Shown in pieces: positions 40,548 through 47,244 of a stretch of DNA of 64,000 nucleotides (its first letter is position 1; each line of letters starts with the position of its first letter). A program made the position numbers and the translations under genes. The notes under the pieces were generated by a model. The model searched no databases, was not told the DNA's origin, and worked only from the letters and a program-made list of their open reading frames with translations. Source of the DNA: Paraglaciecola mesophila KMM 241. GTDB taxonomy: Bacteria; Pseudomonadota; Gammaproteobacteria; Enterobacterales; Alteromonadaceae. The DNA lies in NCBI RefSeq assembly GCF_000315015.1, contig NZ_BAEP01000003.1, positions 34,549 to 98,548 of the forward strand, written 5' to 3'.

Positions 40548-41794
40548 TAGTAAGCCAATGAAGTAAAAGGTTGAATATGCACTGTGCTGCCTTGTTCTAC
40601 GCTGCCGGCATCTTGTGCCAGCACGATGTAACAATTAGCGTGGGCGATGCTGCTCATTACGCCTGAGCCTTGTTTGCCGTTGGGGCTGACGAACAGTTGG
40701 CCGTCTTGATCTGTACGGTATATGCCTCGCTGATAATCAGCACGTCCAGGGACTTTGCGTATGTCGCAGTCTGCGGTGGCATTTAGTAGCATAGCCGCAC
40801 TGGGAGTTTGTCCACTTAGGGTTTCAAGTACTGGCTTCACTAATTGCTCGAAGGTGACGTAAGATGAAACAGGATTGCCAGGAAGGCCGCAGAACCACGC
40901 TTTGCTTAACTTGCCAAACGCAAAGGGTTTGCCGGGTTTAATAGCCACTTTCCAAAAATTAACACTGCCTATACTTTGCAAAACGTCTTTAGCATAATCA
41001 GCATCACCGACGGACACGCCGCCACAAGAAAGAACGATGTCACAATGCGTGTCAGCCTCTTTAAACGTGCGCTGTAAGCTCTCACGTTTGTCTTCTACTA
41101 TGCCAAAATCAATCACATGGGCGCCAAACTCCTCTAGCATCCCGCGCAGGGCATAGCGATTGCTCTCGTAAATTTGCCCACTTTTAAGCGTGTTGCCAGG
41201 GGATACCAACTCATCACCTGTAGCAATTAAGCCCACCTTAAGTTTACGGACCACCGGCGCAGCAGAGATCCCCACAGAGGCCAACAAAGATAAATGCGCG
41301 GGTGTTAAGCGCGTCCCAGCCTTCAGTACTGCCGCTCCGTGGCTAATATCTTCTCCTGCTCTTCGCACACTGTTACCTGCTTTAGGCGATTGCATAAATT
41401 GAATGTGTTGGGGGTCGACATCTGACACAGCGGTATTTTCTTGCATCACCACGGCATCAGTCCCGTTTGGAATAATAGCGCCGGTCATAATGCGCACGCA
41501 TTGGCCTGTATTCACAGTGCCTTCATAAGGGATACCTGCGAAGGCTGTGCCGACTAATTCCAAGGTATCTTTTAGCTGCAAGTCCGCAGCTATCATGGCA
41601 TAACCGTCCATGGCGGAGTTGTCGCTAGGGGGAACATTTACTTGAGAAATAACGTCTTCGGCTAAAATACGCCCTCGAGCCTGCATTAAGTCGCATTGTT
41701 CATGCTCAGTCACGGGTGAAATAACGCCGCGCATTGCATCTAGCGCCTGTGATAAAGGTAATAAACCTGGGGTGTCGCAACTGGTTATTATCAT
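40547..41794 (-). CDS. moeA: Molybdopterin molybdenumtransferase
   Basis: MoeA inserts molybdate into adenylylated molybdopterin in the last step of Moco synthesis. The 415-residue protein contains PPSDNSAMDGYAM, IMTGAIIPNGTDAVVMQE, the catalytic region DIVLSCGGVSVGDADY and a GLPGNPVSSYVTFE motif. It serves NasA, encoded 6 kb away, and is grouped with moeB. Its stop codon overlaps the start of the MATE gene. No strong ribosome site is visible before the ATG. Confidence 0.96.
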   Translation of the reverse strand: MIITSCDTPGLLPLSQALDAMRGVISPVTEHEQCDLMQARGRILAEDVISQVNVPPSDNSAMDGYAMIAADLQLKDTLELVGTAFAGIPYEGTVNTGQCVRIMTGAIIPNGTDAVVMQENTAVSDVDPQHIQFMQSPKAGNSVRRAGEDISHGAAVLKAGTRLTPAHLSLLASVGISAAPVVRKLKVGLIATGDELVSPGNTLKSGQIYESNRYALRGMLEEFGAHVIDFGIVEDKRESLQRTFKEADTHCDIVLSCGGVSVGDADYAKDVLQSIGSVNFWKVAIKPGKPFAFGKLSKAWFCGLPGNPVSSYVTFEQLVKPVLETLSGQTPSAAMLLNATADCDIRKVPGRADYQRGIYRTDQDGQLFVSPNGKQGSGVMSSIAHANCYIVLAQDAGSVEQGSTVHIQPFTSLAY

Positions 41795-41933
41795 AAAAGA
41801 CTACTTATTCGAGGAATTTCTTAGCCGACTAATATTACTGACAAGGGCAACGTAACGAAAGGCTAAACATGAAATAAAACTGCAAGTAGTTATGTTTATG
41901 AATTTACCGTTTTGTTGTTTGTATCTAGCTGAA

Positions 41934-42704
41934 CTAGCCCGTTTTGGAGCAAACGCTACAGTGGGGGTTCTTAAGGATAGAAAACCGCTGGAATTGCGAG
42001 GATTTAGCATCGAACAGCTGCAATATACCACTTAGCAGTTCGCCAGCACCCGTGAGATATTTAATTGCTTCCAACGCTTGCATGCTGCCTACAACGCCAA
42101 CTAACGGAGGTATTACGCCAGCTTCCATGCAGCTTAGTTGCTGCTCTGGAAAAATCTGGCTCAAGCATTGGTAGCAAGGGCTGTGGTTATCCATAAGGTA
42201 CGTGCTGACTTGGCCTTCAAAGCGGATCGCTGCGCCGCTTATTAAAGGCACCTTATGAGCGAAACAAAGTCTATTAATTTGCTGGCGAGTGGCTAAATTG
42301 TCAGTACAATCCAGTACCACATTATGCTGGCTTATTTGCTGACTCAGCGTCTTATCATCAAGCCGTTCGTCAATGGTGTTGATAACGCACTGGCTGTTAT
42401 TAGCCAATAAGCTTGCCTTCGCTGAATCGACTTTTTTAATGCCTACGTCTCGTTCATGATGCAATATCTGGCGATGTAAATTTGATAGCTCAACCTTGTC
42501 ATCATCCACCAAGGTGATTTCGCCTATGCCTGAACTGACAACATATTGTGCGGCAGCGCAGCCCAAACCGCCTGCACCAATCATCAAAACCTTTGAACCC
42601 ATGAGTGCTTCTTGGCCATCAAGGTCAATGCCTGGTAATAAAATTTGCCTCGCGTAACGCAAGGCGAGTCCTTTGGTTAATGTCGGGGGCGTAATAGAGG
42701 GCAT
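41934..42704 (-). CDS. moeB: Molybdopterin-synthase adenylyltransferase
   Basis: MoeB adenylates the C terminus of MoaD so that it can be loaded with sulfur. The 256-residue ThiF/E1-like protein has RYARQILLPGIDLDGQE, the ATP loop IGAGGLGCAAAQY, DDDKVELSNLHRQ, and zinc cysteines in CYQCL and HCSVC. ThiF could look similar, but the moeA neighbour 139 nt downstream supports MoeB. Confidence 0.94.
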   Translation of the reverse strand: MPSITPPTLTKGLALRYARQILLPGIDLDGQEALMGSKVLMIGAGGLGCAAAQYVVSSGIGEITLVDDDKVELSNLHRQILHHERDVGIKKVDSAKASLLANNSQCVINTIDERLDDKTLSQQISQHNVVLDCTDNLATRQQINRLCFAHKVPLISGAAIRFEGQVSTYLMDNHSPCYQCLSQIFPEQQLSCMEAGVIPPLVGVVGSMQALEAIKYLTGAGELLSGILQLFDAKSSQFQRFSILKNPHCSVCSKTG

Positions 42705-42769
42705 ACTTTCCTGATAAATAGGGTCCTAATAGATAGCGCCATGGTAAATATTGGCTGTTTTGTGCTTAG

Positions 42770-43651
42770 CTATAATTTTTCAACGCTGTAGCCCTGCGCT
42801 TTTAACTGCTTTAATACGCTGTCATCGCCCGCAAGGTGCATTGCACCGACCATAATAAATTCTACGTTCGACGTTTTTAGCATATCTTCTATATGTGGCA
42901 TCCAGTTGGCGTTTCTGGTGACAATCAAATCCTGGTATATTTGTGCGTAGTCTTGTTTAAAAGGCACAATACTGATGTCTGCCATTTTCTGCATATCGCC
43001 TTCGCGCCAGCTGGTGCGCATGTCACCTATTAAGGCGGGCATTTTCTTAATGTCTCGCAAGGTGTATTCAATCAAGGCGTCGTTGTCGTCACCTCCCAAA
43101 TTGGCGAGAAAACTCAATTGCTCATCTGGGGTTTCAAGCCATTGAATGGTTTTGCCAGCCTGAGTGCCTTTGTCAGAGTAAAATTGGTCAACGCCTTCAC
43201 TTGTAAAGCCAAGGCTTTGTAGTTCGATAATACTCAGGGTAATACTGATAAGGCTCGGCTTCATTGCCGCCATTTGCGCGATCGGCATACCTCGCTGGGC
43301 TAAATGCGTTTCGAGCTTCTGGTAACTTTGTTGTGATAAGTCGTCTTTGAGTGAGCGACCATCCGTGTAAGTCATCATTCCTAACATTTTTTGCTGGAAC
43401 TCAACGCTTTTCACTGCAGCCATATCTGTTTCAAACACTAGGGTTGAAGCGTGTTTATAGGCAGTTTCATATTCACTGGGTAAGGGGTAATCCTCTGGGG
43501 CCAAAATATGAATAGTACCGCCAATGTATAAGCTGTTGTCACCAGAGGTGACCTTCCATACTGAAGCGGCGTCCACCGTGGTGGTGAACAACGAGATGGC
43601 AGCAATTAGAGGCACAGAAACTGAGTAAAAAGCCGAGCGAAATAGTGACAT
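42770..43651 (-). CDS. TraB/GumN-family protein
   Basis: A 293-residue exported protein of the TraB/GumN (Tiki-like) family, some members of which are metalloproteases. A signal peptide covers about 1-25. Conserved motifs are SLYIGGTIHIL near the N terminus, TLVFETDM, and the C-terminal FIMVGAMHLAGDDSVLKQLKAQGY, whose GxxH residues are the likely metal ligands. I start at ATG 43651 with AGGAAG at a suitable distance; a TTG two codons upstream is too close to that site. Its relation to the flanking Moco and nitrate genes is unclear. Confidence 0.88.
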   Translation of the reverse strand: MSLFRSAFYSVSVPLIAAISLFTTTVDAASVWKVTSGDNSLYIGGTIHILAPEDYPLPSEYETAYKHASTLVFETDMAAVKSVEFQQKMLGMMTYTDGRSLKDDLSQQSYQKLETHLAQRGMPIAQMAAMKPSLISITLSIIELQSLGFTSEGVDQFYSDKGTQAGKTIQWLETPDEQLSFLANLGGDDNDALIEYTLRDIKKMPALIGDMRTSWREGDMQKMADISIVPFKQDYAQIYQDLIVTRNANWMPHIEDMLKTSNVEFIMVGAMHLAGDDSVLKQLKAQGYSVEKL

Positions 43652-43889
43652 GATCAATAGTCTTCCTTTACGAGATAAATAATCGGCTTCTTAGGACTCG
43701 TTAGGCTTAATGAGTTAAAAAAGCGTTTAGTGAGCACAGATAACCTAATCGTTAATCACTCAGTGTGCCGCTTTTAAGCCGACAAAGGAACAAAAAATCC
43801 CCTGTATAGAGTTGTTTGGGCAAACAATGTGCAATCAATCGATAGTTGACAGCGATTGGGGTTGCATAGCTAACTTAAAGCGTTGCGTG

Positions 43890-43928
43890 TTCTGCACACA
43901 ATTTCTGCACACATTTTCTGTACACAAT
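43890..43928. repeat. Three 13-bp tandem repeats upstream of nirB
   Basis: TTCTGCACACAAT, TTCTGCACACATT and TTCTGTACACAAT follow one another without spacing, with one or two substitutions between copies. They begin 162 bp upstream of the -24 promoter element. The 13-bp period does not equal a helical turn. They may be protein-binding sites or a simple duplication. A separate inverted repeat, TTGTTTG-GG-CAAACAA, lies at 43812-43827. Confidence 0.8.
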
Positions 43929-43954
43929 TAATAGGAGAGCCCTCCCATGGACTT

Positions 43955-43990
43955 TGCTCCATTTTAGATGTTTTGCACCAAGTTAGAGCG
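43955..43990 (+). promoter_or_regulatory. Candidate NtrC sites upstream of nirB
   Basis: The NtrC consensus is TGCACY-N5-GGTGCA. TGCACC-AAGTT-AGAGCG (43974-43990) has a perfect left half and a 3/6 right half, and TGCTCC-ATTTT-AGATGT (43955-43971) is weaker. They are 19 bp apart and about 65-100 bp before the -24 element, a normal distance for an enhancer. Confidence 0.4.
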
Positions 43991-44051
43991 TCATAAAATG
44001 CAGTTTGCATATCGTGATTTATAACCATATGAATTATAAGGAATTAATATT

Positions 44052-44067
44052 TGGCAATGATCCTGCA
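44052..44067 (+). promoter_or_regulatory. Sigma-54-type promoter of the nirBD-nasA operon
   Basis: TGGCAATGATCCTGCA has GG and GC separated by 10 bp, as in TGGCAC-N5-TTGCA. Predicted transcription would start near 44078, leaving a leader of about 175 nt before the nirB ATG. Confidence 0.65.
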
Positions 44068-44168
44068 TTAATTCAACTGAACTCGTTCTAGAAAGCGAAT
44101 ACCATTCGCGATAAACACATTTATGTACCGTGCCGGCAATTAACGCCAAGCATCGAACAGGCAAAGAA

Positions 44169-44210
44169 GCCCACTAAGACTGTCAGCATTCAGTCGTGTG
44201 GGCTTTTTTT
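44169..44210 (+). terminator. Leader terminator (attenuator) before nirB
   Basis: Inside the leader, stem GCCCAC / GTGGGC with an inner GACTG / CAGTC stem is followed by seven T residues, only 45 bp before the nirB ATG. A terminator placed between promoter and gene implies regulated read-through. The window encodes an ANTAR antiterminator (NasT), the expected partner. Upstream in the leader are small stem-loops at about 44083-44110, but I could not confirm the paired hexaloop motif that ANTAR proteins bind. Confidence 0.75.
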
Positions 44211-44254
44211 ATGGGCAAAATTAGTTGAGTAAACACTTCGTTCAGGGGACCAAC

Positions 44255-46840
44255 ATGTCAGCAAATACAGTCAATATAGTCGTGGTAGGAAACGGAATGG
44301 TGGGCCACCATTTTGTTGAGCAAATCACTAATCACGGCAAAACCGACCCTTCTATTATCTATAAAGTCACTGTTTTATCAGCTGAGCCAAGACTCGCTTA
44401 CGACCGGGTGCATTTGTCGGAATACTTCTCTGGTAAGACAGCGGACGATCTTGCCTTAACCACGCCAGCGCAATATGAAGCACTAGGTGTTGATTTTCAC
44501 CTTGATGCCGCAGTGGTCGACATCGATAAGCTAGGTAAGTTTGTTAAAACCAAATCCGGTCAGGTTTTCGCTTACGACAAACTCATTATGGCCACTGGCT
44601 CATATCCGTTTGTGCCTCCAATAGAAGGTAACGATCAACCTCATTGTTTGGTGTACCGCACCATTGAAGACCTAGAAGACATTAGCGCTTCTGCCAAAGT
44701 GAGTAAAACCGGTGTGGTTGTGGGGGGCGGCTTACTGGGTTTAGAAGCGGCAAATGCACTGCGTGAAGCAGGTCTTGAAACTCACGTTGTAGAATTTGCA
44801 CCGCAGTTAATGGCGGTGCAAGTCGACACGGGCGGCGGTCGTTTATTAAAAGACAAGATAGAAGCCCTAGGCGTACAAGTTCACACCCAAAAAGCCACAC
44901 AGCGTATTGAAGCGGGTCAAACCAGTCGTTATCGCATGTGCTTTGCCGATGGAGATTTTTTAGAGACCGACATGATCTTGTTCTCAGCGGGTATTCGCCC
45001 CCAGGATACGCTAGCACGCCAATATGAGATAAAAATCGGCGAACGCGGTGGTATCGTGGTTGATAATCACTGTTTAACATCTGAGCCAGATATCTATGCC
45101 ATCGGTGAATGTGCCCTGTGGAATAACTTCATTTTTGGTTTAGTTGCCCCAGGCTACACCATGGCACGCGCTGCAGCGAGCCACATTACGGGTGGCGATG
45201 TAGAGTTTTTAGGCGCAGATATGAGCACCAAGCTGAAACTTATGGGCGTTGAAGTGGGCTCTATTGGCGATGCTCATGCTCGTATACCTGGAGCGCAAAC
45301 CTATATTTATGAAAACCAGCCTGATGGCGTGTATAAAAAAATGGTAGTTAACCATGAGCAAAGCGTTCTACTTGGCGCAGTGTTGGTCGGCGACACCGGT
45401 GATTACGACACGCTTCTGCAATATGCGTTAAATGGTATTGACCTACCTGAGCATCCTGAAAGCTTGATATTGCCCGCCTCTGGCGATGCGCCAGCAGTTG
45501 GCTTAGGCGCTGATGCGCTGCCTGAAACCGCGACTATCTGCTCATGTCACAACGTATCAAAAGGCGACATTATCGCTGCTTTTGATGGCGGAGCATGCGA
45601 TTTAGCCAGTGTTAAATCATGCACCAAAGCCAGCACTGGTTGTGGTGGGTGTTCGGCGTTACTCAAAACTGTGGTCGACAGTGAATTGGGCAAACGCGGC
45701 GTAGAAGTGAAAAAAGACATTTGTGAGCATTTTGCTTATTCCCGCCAAGAGCTTTACCACATGGTTAAAGTGGGCAAAATTCAAAGCTTTGACGAGTTGA
45801 TTGAAAAACACGGTCACGGTTTAGGATGCGAAATTTGTAAGCCCGCTGTGGGCTCTATCATGGCGTCAGTGTGGAATGACTTTGTGTTAGAAAAGCCCCA
45901 CGTAGCCTTGCAAGATACCAACGATACATACTTAGGCAATATGCAGAAAAACGGTACCTACTCGGTAGTGCCACGTATTGCTGGTGGTGAAATCACCCCA
46001 GACAAACTGATTGTATTGGGTCAAGTCGCGAAAAAGTACAACTTGTATACCAAAGTCACAGGTGGTCAACGTATCGATTTGTTTGGCGCGCGAGTAGAGC
46101 AGCTGCCCCCCATCTGGGAAGCCTTAATCGCTGCCGGCTTTGAAACCGGTCATGCCTATGCTAAATCGTTACGTACCGTTAAGTCTTGTGTGGGCAATAC
46201 ATGGTGTCGTTACGGTGTACAAGATTCCGTAGGGCAAGCTATCGATTTAGAGAACCGCTATAAAGGTCTACGTGCGCCGCACAAAATAAAATTTGGGGTG
46301 TCAGGTTGTACCCGTGAGTGCGCAGAAGCCCAAAGTAAAGACATTGGGGTTATCGCCACTGAAAACGGTTGGAACTTATACGTCTGTGGTAATGGCGGTA
46401 TGAAACCTCGTCATGCGGATTTATTTGCCACTGATTTGGATGATGCCACTTTGGTTAAATATATTGATCGTGTGTTGATGTTTTATGTGGCCACCGCGGA
46501 TCGTTTACAGCGCACCTCAGTATGGTTAGAGAACCTCGAAGGCGGGTTAGGGTATTTGCAAGATGTGGTTATCAACGACTCCCTGGGCTTAGGTGAAGAG
46601 CTCGAGCAACAGATGCAACACATCAAAGATACCTACCAATGTGAGTGGAAAACAGCCATCGAAGATGAGTCCTCACGTAAACGTTTCCGTCAATTCGTCA
46701 ACAGTGAAGAAAGCGATAAGAATGTCGTGTTTGTACAAGAGCGCGCGCAAATTCGACCCGCGACAGAAGCGGAATTAGAAACCCTTGCTAAATCAGGCAA
46801 AGGTACAGAGCAAATTATCGATGTCGTCGAGTTGGCGTAA
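44255..46840 (+). CDS. nirB: Nitrite reductase [NAD(P)H], large subunit
   Basis: NirB reduces nitrite to ammonium in the cytoplasm. The 861-residue protein has an N-terminal FAD/NAD(P) module (VVVGNGMVGHHF, later VVVGGGLLGLEAANAL and DIYAIGECA), a BFD-like 2Fe-2S domain starting at Cys429-x-Cys431, and a C-terminal sulfite/nitrite reductase half. Cys645, Cys651, Cys685 and Cys689 of that half hold the siroheme-4Fe-4S centre. I start at ATG 44255 behind CAGGGGAC; an upstream start has no site. It is followed after 10 nt by nirD. Siroheme would come from the methyltransferase gene downstream. Confidence 0.97.
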   Translation: MSANTVNIVVVGNGMVGHHFVEQITNHGKTDPSIIYKVTVLSAEPRLAYDRVHLSEYFSGKTADDLALTTPAQYEALGVDFHLDAAVVDIDKLGKFVKTKSGQVFAYDKLIMATGSYPFVPPIEGNDQPHCLVYRTIEDLEDISASAKVSKTGVVVGGGLLGLEAANALREAGLETHVVEFAPQLMAVQVDTGGGRLLKDKIEALGVQVHTQKATQRIEAGQTSRYRMCFADGDFLETDMILFSAGIRPQDTLARQYEIKIGERGGIVVDNHCLTSEPDIYAIGECALWNNFIFGLVAPGYTMARAAASHITGGDVEFLGADMSTKLKLMGVEVGSIGDAHARIPGAQTYIYENQPDGVYKKMVVNHEQSVLLGAVLVGDTGDYDTLLQYALNGIDLPEHPESLILPASGDAPAVGLGADALPETATICSCHNVSKGDIIAAFDGGACDLASVKSCTKASTGCGGCSALLKTVVDSELGKRGVEVKKDICEHFAYSRQELYHMVKVGKIQSFDELIEKHGHGLGCEICKPAVGSIMASVWNDFVLEKPHVALQDTNDTYLGNMQKNGTYSVVPRIAGGEITPDKLIVLGQVAKKYNLYTKVTGGQRIDLFGARVEQLPPIWEALIAAGFETGHAYAKSLRTVKSCVGNTWCRYGVQDSVGQAIDLENRYKGLRAPHKIKFGVSGCTRECAEAQSKDIGVIATENGWNLYVCGNGGMKPRHADLFATDLDDATLVKYIDRVLMFYVATADRLQRTSVWLENLEGGLGYLQDVVINDSLGLGEELEQQMQHIKDTYQCEWKTAIEDESSRKRFRQFVNSEESDKNVVFVQERAQIRPATEAELETLAKSGKGTEQIIDVVELA

Positions 46841-46850
46841 GGAGTCAGTT

Positions 46851-47195
46851 ATGAGCACAGAACAAAATTGGACAGATATTTGTCACTTTAATGACTTGGT
46901 CGATAACTCAGGCGTATGTGCGCTAGTGAAAGAGCAACAAGTGGCCATTTTTAAAGTTCTCGAGAAAGGGCAGGCGCATTTTTACGCCATCAGTAACTGG
47001 GACCCCATCGGTAAAGCGAATGTTTTGTATCGCGGTTTGATTGGTTCAGTGGCGGACAAAACCGTGATTATTTCGCCCTTGTACAAACAGCGTTACTGTT
47101 TAACAAGCGGTGAATGCCTAGACGATGAAGCGCGCAAAGTCAGTGTTTATGACGTGCGTGTTGAGGGCGATAAGGTTCAACTAGCGGTGGCGTAA
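46851..47195 (+). CDS. nirD: Nitrite reductase [NAD(P)H], small subunit
   Basis: NirD is the small Rieske-fold subunit of assimilatory nitrite reductase. The 114-residue protein begins MSTEQNWTDICHFNDLVDNSGVCALV and has the fold pattern HFYAISNWDPIGKANVLYRGLIG. As in other NirD proteins, the Rieske Cys/His cluster ligands are not present. GGAG precedes the ATG. The frame is open further upstream inside nirB, but that part is not part of the protein. Confidence 0.95.
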   Translation: MSTEQNWTDICHFNDLVDNSGVCALVKEQQVAIFKVLEKGQAHFYAISNWDPIGKANVLYRGLIGSVADKTVIISPLYKQRYCLTSGECLDDEARKVSVYDVRVEGDKVQLAVA

Positions 47196-47244
47196 TGCCA
47201 CCTTAGTGCCGCCTACTAGTTAATTTTTCAAAAGGCCCTACTAC

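Noticed and set aside
44083..44160. ANTAR dual-hexaloop RNA motif in the nirB leader
   Set aside because: Small stem-loops exist (for example TCGTT / AGCGA around CTAGAA), but I could not find two loops with A at position 1 and G at position 4. It is left as something to compute, not a feature.
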